Shown here in pieces: positions 26,310 to 35,001 of a stretch of DNA of 64,000 bases. Under the pieces are notes generated by a model. It had not been told where the DNA came from, searched no databases, and saw nothing but the letters and a program-made list of their open reading frames with translations. Both the position numbers and the translations under genes were made by a program. Every line of letters begins with the position of its first letter. Within the stretch, counting starts at the first letter, position 1. Source of the stretch: Cryobacterium sp. Y11. GTDB taxonomy: Bacteria > Actinomycetota > Actinomycetes > Actinomycetales > Microbacteriaceae. Location of the stretch: contig NZ_PJJO01000047.1 in NCBI RefSeq assembly GCF_002929535.1, positions 1 through 64,000 on the forward strand. The letters run 5' to 3'.

Positions 26310-27206
26310 ATGAGTACAGCAACCAAAGCCCGGCCAACGGACGAGGAGCTCGTCCGGCTCGCTCAGCGCGGACGATGGCTCGTCCTGAGCACAGTATCCC
26401 GAAAGAAAGCTGGCCACATCGGTGGATCATTGTCTGCGATGGACATGCTCGTCACGCTGTACTTCGACATCCTGCGCCGCGACCCTAGTCGGCCCGATGA
26501 CCCAGACAGGGACCGATTCATCCTCTCCAAGGGCCACAACGCGATAGCCCTATACACTGTGATGGCGCTGCGCGGATACCTGCCCGTCGAGGAGCTCGAT
26601 ACCTTCGACCAAGGTGACTCGCGACTCCAGGGCCATCCCGACCTCTTGCGGTTGCCGGGCTTGGACGCCTCGACGGGCTCGCTCGGGCAGGGACTCGCGG
26701 TCGGAGCCGGTATGGCTCTCGAGGCTCGCCGCCGAGGCAAGGACTTTACGACGTTCGTCATGCTCGGTGATGGCGAGCATCAGGAGGGCATGGTGTGGGA
26801 GTCCGTAGCGTGCGCGAGCCGCTACCGACTGGACAACCTCGTAGCAATCATCGACCGCAATGGCCTGCAGCAGTACGGGTGGGAGCACGACGGCGGGCCG
26901 GATTCCCGTTTCGACCGGCTCGACCCGTGGGCGGGTGTGGACCTGTGCGCCGTTTACCGGGGATTCGGTTGGAATGTCGTCGAGGTCGATGGACATGACA
27001 TCCCTGCGCTACGCGGGGTATTTTCTGCTGCCAAGGAACGTCGCGGGAGCAACGGTCGTCCGACTGTCGTCATGGCAACGACGAACAAGGGCCGCGGTGT
27101 GTCCTTCACCGAAGGCCAGTACAAATGGCATAACGGGGTAGCGACCGATGAGCAGCTTGCCCAGGCACACATCGATCTCGGCATGGACAGGGTGGAAGCG
27201 CAATGA
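26310..27206 (+). CDS. Transketolase-like enzyme, N-terminal (ThDP-binding) subunit
   Basis: 298 residues from ATG 26310, with TTGGAGAAG just upstream; the frame is open further upstream but lacks a ribosome site there. KAGHIGGSLSAMDMLVTLYF, DRFILSKGHNAIALY, TGSLGQGLAVGAGMAL and the cofactor motif GDGEHQEGMVWESVACASRY with IIDRNGLQQ. This is the first half of a two-gene transketolase; the partner starts in its last 4 bases. The family transfers two-carbon ketol units. Split transketolases occur in apiose and sulfoquinovose breakdown among others, but here no kinase is present, so the donor may be unphosphorylated or supplied elsewhere (inference). Confidence 0.9.
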   Translation: MSTATKARPTDEELVRLAQRGRWLVLSTVSRKKAGHIGGSLSAMDMLVTLYFDILRRDPSRPDDPDRDRFILSKGHNAIALYTVMALRGYLPVEELDTFDQGDSRLQGHPDLLRLPGLDASTGSLGQGLAVGAGMALEARRRGKDFTTFVMLGDGEHQEGMVWESVACASRYRLDNLVAIIDRNGLQQYGWEHDGGPDSRFDRLDPWAGVDLCAVYRGFGWNVVEVDGHDIPALRGVFSAAKERRGSNGRPTVVMATTNKGRGVSFTEGQYKWHNGVATDEQLAQAHIDLGMDRVEAQ

Positions 27207-28147
27207 CTTCGCAACGTGAGGCATGGGTGGCTGAGCTCATTGAATTAGCCGGGCGTGACGACCGGGTCCTCGTCCTGGACGGTGATCTCGGGACTTCAAC
27301 TAAGGCGTCGGATTTTGCCGCAATTTATCCTGGGCAGTTCTTGCAGATGGGCATCGCCGAGCAGAACCTTGTTGGCATCGCGGCCGGTATGGCGTCGCTT
27401 GGTGCGGTCCCGTGGGTGGCGACGTTCGGTGTATTCCTGACCCAGCGAGCATTGGACCAGGTGCGGATGCTCGTCGCCCAGACGGGGGCGAACGTCAAGT
27501 TCGCGGGTCATTACACCGGCTTGCTCAATGGGGGGTCGGGCAAGACCCACCAAGACATCGAGGACCTCGCTATCCTCCGGGCGATGCCGGGAATGACTGT
27601 GATCGTCCCGGCTGACGGTGCGGAAACCCGTGCCGCCGTGCGCTGGGCCGTCGAGCACACCGGCCCGGTCTATCTGCGACTCGCACGGGATTCGGAGAAA
27701 GAAGTGGACACCGGAGGGGTTTTGCAACCCGACCATCTGGTTGAGTTGCGTCATGGGAAGGACGTCACGGTTATCTCTACGGGTGTGCAGACGGCGCGTA
27801 CGGTGGCCGCCCTGGATCTGTTGGCTGACCGCGGGGTGTCCGCTCGGCATCTGCACGCCGCCTTCCTGAAACCGCTCTCGGAGCGAACCGTGGTTGACGC
27901 CGTTGGTGAGGCGACCGAGGTGGTCACTGTGGAAGAGCACTCGGTGCGCGGCGGCCTCGGCGGCCTCGTGGCCGAGGCGATCGCTTCCATTGGTCGACCG
28001 ATACGTGTTACCAGGGTAGGGCTTGCGGACACCTGGTCGGAATCCGCGCCGAACGACTTCCTCCTCGACCGTTATGGCCTCTCGCCGGAACGAGTGGCCG
28101 AGCGGATCCAGGCGGCTGTCGGCTCCCCACTCGGAGCGGCGACATGA
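27203..28147 (+). CDS. Transketolase-like enzyme, C-terminal subunit
   Basis: 314 residues. Pyrimidine-binding domain with VLVLDGDLGTSTKASDFAA, QMGIAEQNLVGIAAGMASLG (catalytic glutamate), YTGLLNGGSGKTHQDIEDLA, and a C-terminal transketolase_C domain with VVTVEEHSVRGGLGGLVAEA. Completes the active site with the upstream subunit. Confidence 0.9.
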   Translation: MTSQREAWVAELIELAGRDDRVLVLDGDLGTSTKASDFAAIYPGQFLQMGIAEQNLVGIAAGMASLGAVPWVATFGVFLTQRALDQVRMLVAQTGANVKFAGHYTGLLNGGSGKTHQDIEDLAILRAMPGMTVIVPADGAETRAAVRWAVEHTGPVYLRLARDSEKEVDTGGVLQPDHLVELRHGKDVTVISTGVQTARTVAALDLLADRGVSARHLHAAFLKPLSERTVVDAVGEATEVVTVEEHSVRGGLGGLVAEAIASIGRPIRVTRVGLADTWSESAPNDFLLDRYGLSPERVAERIQAAVGSPLGAAT

Positions 28148-29124
28148 TCGCAGTCATGAAGACGGTAAGCGGTGAGGTCACGCTCACCCACCGTGCCGTT
28201 CCGGAGGTGGGGGCAGGGCAGGTACGCCTGGAGGTCAGCGCCACCGGCGTCTGCGGGACGGATCTGCACATCGCAGCCGACGAGTATGCCTCGGAGCCGC
28301 CGGTGACAATGGGGCACGAGATTTCTGGCATGGTGGTTGAGGTCGGGCAAGGCGGCGATCCGTCATGGCTCGGGCAGCGCGTTGTCTGCGAGACTTACTT
28401 TTCCACGTGCGAGGTCTGTCAGATGTGCCGAGCGGGCAGGCGTAACCTCTGCGCCTCACGCCGCTCACTGGGTTCGTTTGAGGACGGCGGGTTTGCGGCG
28501 TCCGTAGTCGTGCCAGCTCTGAACTTGCACGCCGTTCCGGACCACGTCGCCAGCGAAGATGCAGTGCTCTTCGAACCGCTCGCGTGTGTAGCCCAGTGTC
28601 TCCTCGATCCAAGTCGTGTCGAGGCCGGAGAGCGCGCCCTCGTTATTGGCCCGGGGGCCATGGGGTTGCTCAGCATCCAGGTGGCTCTCGTTGCCGGTGC
28701 GGAAGTGGCCTGTCTCGGGCTGGCGTCCGACACACGACGGTTAGCCGTTGCAGAACGCATGGGAGCAGCCATTGTTACGGAAGCAGAGTCGGAGGCATAT
28801 GACGTGGTGATTGAGTGTTCCGGCGCCCCCGCCGGGATCTCGGCTGCCTTCCGGGCAGTACGACGCGGGGGTCGCTACGTCCAGGTAGGCATTAGTGGAC
28901 GAGAAGTCACAATTCCGTTTGATTCGGTGCTGTACAAGGAGTTGGAAGTTTCGTCAGGATTCGCTTCGACCCCCGGTTCCTGGCGACGTGCCCTCGATCT
29001 CGTCAATCGCCGACAAATCAACCTTTCAGGACTTGTCACGCACACGTTGCCCCTAGAGCGATGGGAGGAAGCCTTCGCGCTCGTCGGCTCAGCCGATGCC
29101 ATCAAGGTGGCGTTGTCTCCGTAG
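28144..29124 (+). CDS. Zinc-dependent medium-chain alcohol dehydrogenase
   Basis: 326 residues, ATG in the stop of the previous gene. Catalytic zinc GVCGTDLHIAADEY and GHEISGMVVEVG; structural zinc cysteines in FSTCEVCQMCRAGRRNLC; Rossmann VIGPGAMGLLSIQVALVAGA. Sorbitol/threonine dehydrogenase-like. Last gene of the long operon; after it 155 bases show no gene, and a different, broken module begins. Confidence 0.88.
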   Translation: MIAVMKTVSGEVTLTHRAVPEVGAGQVRLEVSATGVCGTDLHIAADEYASEPPVTMGHEISGMVVEVGQGGDPSWLGQRVVCETYFSTCEVCQMCRAGRRNLCASRRSLGSFEDGGFAASVVVPALNLHAVPDHVASEDAVLFEPLACVAQCLLDPSRVEAGERALVIGPGAMGLLSIQVALVAGAEVACLGLASDTRRLAVAERMGAAIVTEAESEAYDVVIECSGAPAGISAAFRAVRRGGRYVQVGISGREVTIPFDSVLYKELEVSSGFASTPGSWRRALDLVNRRQINLSGLVTHTLPLERWEEAFALVGSADAIKVALSP

Positions 29125-29279
29125 CAGATCGATGATCCGCCCGCCGGATTCACACTACGTCGAAGCTCGGTTACCTGCGGGCCAATGAGGTCCACTATGG
29201 TTACCAACAGCCAGTCCTGGCAGCGTAGAGGAATCCATTAATTCCGCTGTCCGAAATCCCCGCGGCAGCCTAGTTCTCA

Positions 29280-29801
29280 GTGCTGTGGGTGGTCGAACCG
29301 ATCACCTACTATCCGATCCTTGGTCCGGCCGCGATGTACCAGGCTTTCATGATCGGTAACATCGCCAACAAGTTACTTCCCTCTGCACTGGTCGCCCAGG
29401 CGGCCATCGGCGCTAAGGCTGGCACCAAGCGCGGCGAATTCTCAGCCCTGATGGCTATTTGCGGCGCTGCGATAGTGCACGTGTTCTTCATGCTGGTGTT
29501 TGTCGGCCTACTTGGCTCCTGGCTAGTGAACATCGTGCCAGCCGACGTCACCGACCTCGCGCGCCTGTACATCTTCCCCAGCATCATCGGCGGGGTCATC
29601 GTGCAGCTCGTGGTGTCCTTGAAACAACGTCGCGTCACGCTTATCGCCATCGGCACAGCCGCGTTCGTCTTCTTCGTGCTCGTGCCCGCCATTCCCACTA
29701 TCGCAAACCTCGCCACCGGAATTACCGTCGTCACCACCGCCATACTGGCCTGGTTTCTGCGCAGCAAGCCCCGTTCCGACTCCACGAAAGAGATCTCATG
29801 A
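29280..29801 (+). CDS. Membrane protein, probably N-terminally truncated
   Basis: 173 residues with four or five hydrophobic segments. The readable frame opens at a GTG/TTG region with VVEPITYYPILGPAAMYQAF and MIGNIANKLLPSALVAQAAI, which look like internal residues of a conserved family of small membrane proteins seen beside M20 peptidases; an upstream membrane segment would be expected but is absent. The stop overlaps the M20 gene start (ATGA). I do not know its function; a transport or channel role for the hydrolase substrate is possible. Confidence 0.55.
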   Translation: MLWVVEPITYYPILGPAAMYQAFMIGNIANKLLPSALVAQAAIGAKAGTKRGEFSALMAICGAAIVHVFFMLVFVGLLGSWLVNIVPADVTDLARLYIFPSIIGGVIVQLVVSLKQRRVTLIAIGTAAFVFFVLVPAIPTIANLATGITVVTTAILAWFLRSKPRSDSTKEIS

Positions 29802-31036
29802 CCGTGACCCTACTTCCGACTGATGACACCACGACCCGCACGATGCAGGAGCTGTACCGGCATCTCCACGCACATCCGGAACTGTCGATGCAGGAGACGG
29901 AGACCTGCGCGTTCCTCACCCGGCGCCTTGACGACCTTGGGGTCGAGACCTTCCGTTGCGGCGGGACCGGCGTCGTCGGTATCCTGCGCAACGGCGCCGG
30001 TCCCACGGTCGCTTACCGCGCCGACACCGACGGCCTGCCGATCCAGGAAGAGACCGGACTCGACTACGCGAGCACCGCTCGCGGCACCCTGGCCGACGGC
30101 ACCGACGTGCCCACAATGCACGGATGTGGCCACGACACACACATGACAGTCGCGCTGACACTGGCTGAGTACCTCGTCACCCACCCGTCCGCTTGGGCAG
30201 GCACCGTGGTGTTCATCTTCCAACCCGGGGAGGAAACCGGGGCTGGAGCGGTAGCCATGCTCACCGACGGACTGTGGGACCGCGCCCCCCGCCCCGAGAT
30301 CGTCTACGGCCAGCACGTATGGCCCGGCCTCGCTGGCACCGTCGACATCAGCAGCGGCGTGGCGATGGCGATGGCCGATTCTTGGAAGGTGACCGTGCAC
30401 GGCCGTCAGGCTCACGGTTCCCAGCCCGACCAGTCGATCGACCCGATCGTGCTCGGCGCTCACATGGTCGTGCGTCTGCAGACCATCGTGTCGCGAGAGG
30501 TGCATCCGATGAAGGCCGCCGTGGTCACGGTCGGCACCTTCCACGGCGGACTCAAAGAAAACATCATTCCCGCCACCGCCGAGTTCACCGTTAACGTGCG
30601 CACCTTTGACGTCGAGGTGCGTACCCGCGTCCTGGATTCGCTGCGCCGCATCATCGCGGCCGAGGCACAAGCATCCGGAGCCCCCGATCCGATGATCGAG
30701 GTGCTCTCCACATTCCCCCGCTGCCACAACGACCCGGCGGCGACCCAACAGCTGATCACTGAGCTCAGCGGCTCCCTCGGAGCGAACAACGTAATCGAAG
30801 TTCCGCCAGTGATGGGCAGTGAGGACTTCGGACTGCTCGCCGAGGCCATCGGCGTGCCCTCGGTGTATTGGATGTTCGGCGGCTATTCCCAGCAGGCCAT
30901 CGACGCAACCGAATCCGTCGCCGGCAATCACTCTCCGCATTTCGCCCCCGACTCCGAGCCGGCCTTGGCAGCCGGGCTCACCGCCGCACTCACCGCCATC
31001 CTGTCGCGGGTCGGCACACCGGGCGGCGCCGCATGA
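29798..31036 (+). CDS. M20 amidohydrolase (N-acyl/hippurate hydrolase type)
   Basis: 412 residues. Metal ligands in MHGCGHDTHMTVALTLA, catalytic and ligand glutamates in QPGEETGAGA, dimerisation domain VTVHGRQAHGSQPD, GTFHGGLKENIIPATAEF, and the final ligand region PPVMGSEDFGLLAEA. These enzymes cleave amide bonds of N-acyl or aminobenzoyl amino acids. The start ATG 29798 overlaps the membrane protein stop, and the stop overlaps the next M20 start. Confidence 0.9.
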   Translation: MTVTLLPTDDTTTRTMQELYRHLHAHPELSMQETETCAFLTRRLDDLGVETFRCGGTGVVGILRNGAGPTVAYRADTDGLPIQEETGLDYASTARGTLADGTDVPTMHGCGHDTHMTVALTLAEYLVTHPSAWAGTVVFIFQPGEETGAGAVAMLTDGLWDRAPRPEIVYGQHVWPGLAGTVDISSGVAMAMADSWKVTVHGRQAHGSQPDQSIDPIVLGAHMVVRLQTIVSREVHPMKAAVVTVGTFHGGLKENIIPATAEFTVNVRTFDVEVRTRVLDSLRRIIAAEAQASGAPDPMIEVLSTFPRCHNDPAATQQLITELSGSLGANNVIEVPPVMGSEDFGLLAEAIGVPSVYWMFGGYSQQAIDATESVAGNHSPHFAPDSEPALAAGLTAALTAILSRVGTPGGAA

Positions 31037-31776
31037 GCACCTCAACAGCCCGACTCTCGGTGAACGGACCCCGACTGCTCGCTGACCTCAAAGCCCTCGG
31101 CAGCATCGGCCGCGGGCCGGGCGGTGGCCTGGATCGCACTTCCTTCTCGGCAGCCGATGGTGAGGCTCGCGCATGGCTGCTCGGGCGCTGCGCCGAGGCC
31201 GGTCTCAGCGCAGAAGTGGACGGCATCGGCAACATCGTCGTATCGCCAGACTACGATGCCCGGACCGCGGCCCAGCCCGCCGTGTGGTCCGGGTCGCACA
31301 TTGACACCGTGCCAAACGGGGGCGCCTTCGATGGGGCGCTCGGTGTGCTCGCCGCGCTGGAATGCCTGCGCCGCATCCAAGAAGAACGTCCAGCCCTGGA
31401 CCGACCAGTGCGGGCGGTCATATACACCGACGAAGAGGGCAACTACGCCCACCTATTCGGGTCGAGCGCACTCGTGCGGGGATTCGCCCGTACCGAGCTA
31501 GAGTCGCTCACCGGTCGAGACGGCGACCGGTTCGCCGACACCTTCGCAGCCACCGGCGGAGACCTCGACGCGGCCACGGCGACAAAGTTAGACCCCGCCA
31601 CGCTGCACGCCACGGTGGAATTGCACATCGGACAGGGACCGACGCTCGAGCATCTCGGGCACGACATCGGCGTGGTCACCGGCATCGTTGCGCTCGGCGG
31701 CGGCGTGGTATCGTTCCGGGGCCGAGCCGACCATGCTGGGACCACCCCGATGGACCGGCGCCGCAACACCCTCACT
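31033..31776 (+). pseudogene. N-carbamoyl-L-amino-acid hydrolase / allantoate amidohydrolase, truncated
   Basis: M20 subfamily with GSHIDTVPNGGAFDGALGVL, YTDEEGNYAHLFGSSALVRG, ELHIGQGPTLE and FRGRADHAGTTPMDRRRN. At about residue 246 of the usual 410 or so the sequence breaks off at 31776 and continues as a resolvase, so the second half, including the last metal ligand, is missing. It was translationally coupled to the upstream M20 gene. Confidence 0.85.
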
Positions 31777-32312
31777 AGGCCGAGCTGCGCGCCGCGGGCG
31801 CGGCACGGGTGTTTGTCGATCACGGCGAATCGAGTCGCGTCACCGAGCGCCCCCAGTGGCTCGCCTGCATGGACTACTTGCGCTTCGGCGACACTCTCAT
31901 GGTGCGCCGCCTCGACTGGATCGCGGGAAGCGAGACGATGGCGATTCAGACTATCAATGAGCTGCACGACCGGGGCTTGAACATCAAGAGCCTTACCGAG
32001 CCCGATATCGACACGACGACGATGGGCCGTGCCCTGTTCGGCATCGTCGCCGTGTTCGCGCCGCTCCGCGTTGACACGATCCGGGACAACACCCGGCGCG
32101 GTCTCGCACACGCACGAGCTGAGGGCCGAGTGGGCGGTCGGCCCTCTGTGATGACTCCCGAGCGCATCAAGCAGGCACTACGGATGCGCGCCGACAAGCA
32201 CAGCATCGTGCACATCGCAAAGGTGCTCGGCGTCGGCAAGTCGTCGGCCTCCCGAGCCCTCGACAAGGCCGCCGAGGACGCTGCGCACGACGATTCACAG
32301 CTCACCGCGTAG
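31776..32312 (+). pseudogene. Serine recombinase (resolvase) lacking its N-terminus
   Basis: An in-frame reading from just after the TAG at 31776 gives AELRAAGARVFVDHGESSRV, DTLMVRRLDWIAGSETMAIQ, ELHDRGLNIKSLTEPDIDT, GRALFGIVAVFAPLRVDTIR, then the GRPSVMTPERI linker and a helix-turn-helix. The first 35 or so residues with the catalytic serine are absent. The family is the Tn3-type resolvase; a Tn3-transposase scrap lies 490 bases downstream. Confidence 0.8.
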
Positions 32313-32803
32313 CGGCCTGCCCGCATCTTCCGCGTCCCCCCGATAGATGCCGAACTGCGCAAGAAAGACCTCTCGGCGTAGACGCATCGCGACGCGAAGC
32401 GCCCTTGACGAGGGTCTCCCTTGTGTGACAATCCCTGCTTCGGGGAGGGGGACCATGTACCCACCGAGGCCGTGCACGGGCCACACAGACGCCACGTGAC
32501 GAGTCCCGTCGACGTGACAGTGTGGCCGGTGTACGGGTGGACGATCGGGGTCCCGCTGTCCACCTGTGGGCGAGTGGAGCCGCGAAGCGCTAGGGCTCAG
32601 GCCGTCCACAGGTGGTCAGGGGGTTACGTCAGGAACCAGCGCTGTCAGTTGCGACGCCCGCGGCGTCGCTCTCGGCCGACGCCGCAGCCGACGACTTGCG
32701 CGCCTGGCTCTTGCGTACACGGACCTTCTTATCGGGTTCGGCATAGCCAACCTTCCGCAGTTCCTCGATCGACCAGCCGGCGGCCTGCGCCGTGCCACTA
32801 CTC
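32313..32803. other. Gene-free stretch with a 10-bp inverted repeat
   Basis: No convincing coding sequence. CCACCTGTGG (32560-32569) is inversely repeated as CCACAGGTGG (32606-32615), separated by 36 bases. On the minus strand 32629-32802 is open and reads [19 protein letters not shown], then a Lys/Ser/Ala-rich tail. It could be the end of an unidentified small DNA-binding protein, but I cannot support a call. Confidence 0.35.
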
Positions 32804-32902
32804 ATGGAGGTCGACCAGTGGGCCGGGTTCTCCCGACATTTCACTCGTCTCAAATCCGGGGAACCAGCCAAGGACATCACCCTGCTACTGACTGGCGAGT
32901 AG
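32804..32902 (+). pseudogene. Tn3-family transposase scrap
   Basis: A 32-codon stretch reads [20 protein letters not shown] and [11 protein letters not shown] before a stop. It matches the part of Tn3-family TnpA that normally continues into LTAILADAxNLGL. Both ends are lost. With the resolvase upstream it indicates a destroyed Tn3-type transposon. Confidence 0.6.
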
Positions 32903-32947
32903 TCCGAGTTGGTATGTGATCTCTCGCTACATGAACAAGAATGGGCG

Positions 32948-33733
32948 TTACGCCCCCTGCCAGCCGCCGTCGATGATCAGCAGTTGGCCGGTCATGTACT
33001 CGGAGCCTGATGACGCGAGGAAGACGGTCGGTGCGCCCAGTTCCTCGGGCGTGCCAAACCGTCCGGCGGGAATGCGGTCGAGGAGCTGCTGCCGACGCGA
33101 AGGATCAGCGAATAGTTCCTTCGTCATCTCCGTTTCAACGTATCCGGGCGAGACGCCGTTGACGCGAATTCCGAATCCGGCCCACTCGCAGCTGAGAGCG
33201 CGAACCACGCCCATCAGGCCCGACTTCGCCGCGTTGTAAGCGATGAGGTTGGGGAGACCGAGCACGCTGGTCAGCGAACAGACAAATACGTGGTTCCCGG
33301 GCATGCCAGCAGCGATCTGGCGACGCCCGACCTCCTGGCTCAGCACGAACGGCGCCGTCAGGTTAACCTGGATGACCCGCTCCCACGCGTCGAACGGAAA
33401 GACCACCGCTGCTTCGCGATGTTGCGTCCCGGCGCAATGTACCACGATGTCGATAATGCCGCCGAGAGCAGATTCGGCCTCGTCGGCGAGCGCGCCAACC
33501 TTCTCCTGGTCCGACAGATCGGTGGCAATCACTACGGCGTGTCCCCCCTGCTCCTCGATGCGAGTTCTCGTCTCCGTGAGCTGATCAACACTGCGCGACA
33601 CTAGCGCGGTCTTGGCTCCTGCCGCAGCCACAGCCAGAGCGATGGACCGACCAATTCCGCGGCCAGCCCCCGTAACCAGAGCACGCTTGCCCTCAAGCGA
33701 GAAGGTGTCGGTGAAAGGCACGATCAAGACCAC
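32948..33733 (-). CDS. Short-chain dehydrogenase/reductase
   Basis: About 261 residues. VTGAGRGIGRSIALAVAAAG, VVHCAGTQHREA, SLTSVLGLPNLIAYNAAKSG (active-site Ser, Tyr, Lys) and TGQLLIIDGGW. GTG at 33733 overlaps the Fe-ADH stop; an alternative GTG lies at 33721. A close paralogue of the SDR at 16213-16965, and as there it sits in one unit with an Fe-ADH and an ALDH. Confidence 0.9.
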   Translation of the reverse strand: MVLIVPFTDTFSLEGKRALVTGAGRGIGRSIALAVAAAGAKTALVSRSVDQLTETRTRIEEQGGHAVVIATDLSDQEKVGALADEAESALGGIIDIVVHCAGTQHREAAVVFPFDAWERVIQVNLTAPFVLSQEVGRRQIAAGMPGNHVFVCSLTSVLGLPNLIAYNAAKSGLMGVVRALSCEWAGFGIRVNGVSPGYVETEMTKELFADPSRRQQLLDRIPAGRFGTPEELGAPTVFLASSGSEYMTGQLLIIDGGWQGA

Positions 33734-35001
33734 CAGCTCCGATCGCCGGTGAAAGCCTTGTTCAAGATTCGGATCATTGATTCCTCTGTCAGTTCGCGGG
33801 GATTGTTGGCGGTGAGTCGCGTAGCTTTGATGGCATGTGAGGCAATGCTCGGGATATCGCCGCTATCAACGCCAAGCGCTTCAAGGTCAGCGGGAATGCG
33901 CAATGCGGTGAGAATCTCATCCACCCGGGTGATCGCGGCACGGGCGTTTTCCAGTTCGCTGTGGCCGGGGTCGGCTACATCGAGCAGCTCCGCCATTGAA
34001 GCGAACTCGGGTACTCGCGTTGGCAGGTTGTATCGCATGACGTAGGGGAGCAGGGTCCCTACTCCGATGCCGTGTGGCGTGTGCGTCAGAGCACCAATCG
34101 GGGCCTGCAATGCGTGGACGGCCGCGGTGCCCGTGGTGTTGATTGCGAAGCCCGCGTGCATGGCGGCGAGCATTGCATCGCTTCGCGCGTCAATGTCCGA
34201 CGGTGAGGCGACAACGCGCTCGAGTGCGGTACCCATTAGCTCGAGGCCTGCACGGCAGTGCATGTCGGTGAGCGAATTCTTGCCGACGTATACGAAGGTC
34301 TCGACTGTGCCCGGCTCGGGGTTCTTCGCTTTAGCGGTGAAGGCTTCGATGAGGTGCGAGAGCGCGTCGGCGCCGGTGGCGGCCGTGAGGCCAGGGGGAC
34401 AAGTGAGGGTGAACTCAGGGTCGATGACGGTGACGGATGCCCCAAGGTGCGGGCTCGCAACTCCGATCTTCATCTCAAGATCCGGATCATAGATCACCGC
34501 GATACACGTAATTTCGGCACCGGTACCCGCCGTGGTGGGTACCGTGACGAGTGGCAGCGTCGGTCCCGGGACTTTGAACTCGCCATAGTACGACGCGACA
34601 TCGCCGCCGTAGGTGAGCATGACGGTCGCGATCTTTGCCATGTCCAGACAGCTGCCACCACCGATACCGACGACGACATCGATACTTTCCCCAGCAATGC
34701 GCTGCACCAGGTCTTCTACGTTCGTTCGCGGCAGCTCCGCCTCGATATCGGCGTATATCGACACCGAGACTCCCCGCGCTTTGAGGGCCGACACGATGTC
34801 CGCGAATTCTGCGCTCACGGCCATCCTCTGGTCCGTGCAGAGCAGGGCGCTCTGGCCGAGCGACTCGACCACGCCCGCGATGGAGGCACGCTGGCCAGCG
34901 CCAAAGATCACGATACCTGGCTGGCGGAGCAGGCCGAATCCACCTTCGATCTTGTTGTGCGGGGGAAGAGCCCTTTCCTGAAGCTCGATGGTGGTGCTCA
35001 A
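33724..35001 (-). CDS. Fe-dependent (group III) alcohol dehydrogenase
   Basis: 425 residues. GGFGLLRQPGIVIFGAGQRA at the start, dinucleotide site GIGGGSCLDMAKIATVML, VPTTAGTGAEITCIAVIYD, and metal ligands in TGADALSHLIEAF and HALQAPIGALTHTPHGIGVG. Similar in style to 4-hydroxybutyrate and hydroxyacid-oxoacid transhydrogenase-type enzymes, but this is not decisive. Middle gene of a minus-strand ALDH/Fe-ADH/SDR operon, overlapping both neighbours. Confidence 0.88.
   Translation of the reverse strand: MSTTIELQERALPPHNKIEGGFGLLRQPGIVIFGAGQRASIAGVVESLGQSALLCTDQRMAVSAEFADIVSALKARGVSVSIYADIEAELPRTNVEDLVQRIAGESIDVVVGIGGGSCLDMAKIATVMLTYGGDVASYYGEFKVPGPTLPLVTVPTTAGTGAEITCIAVIYDPDLEMKIGVASPHLGASVTVIDPEFTLTCPPGLTAATGADALSHLIEAFTAKAKNPEPGTVETFVYVGKNSLTDMHCRAGLELMGTALERVVASPSDIDARSDAMLAAMHAGFAINTTGTAAVHALQAPIGALTHTPHGIGVGTLLPYVMRYNLPTRVPEFASMAELLDVADPGHSELENARAAITRVDEILTALRIPADLEALGVDSGDIPSIASHAIKATRLTANNPRELTEESMIRILNKAFTGDRSWWS

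Noticed and set aside
26310..28147. Calling the split transketolase an apulose-phosphate or sulfoquinovose transketolase
   Set aside because: The diagnostic partner genes (apulose kinase, sulfosugar isomerase and others) are absent, so a substrate name is not supported.
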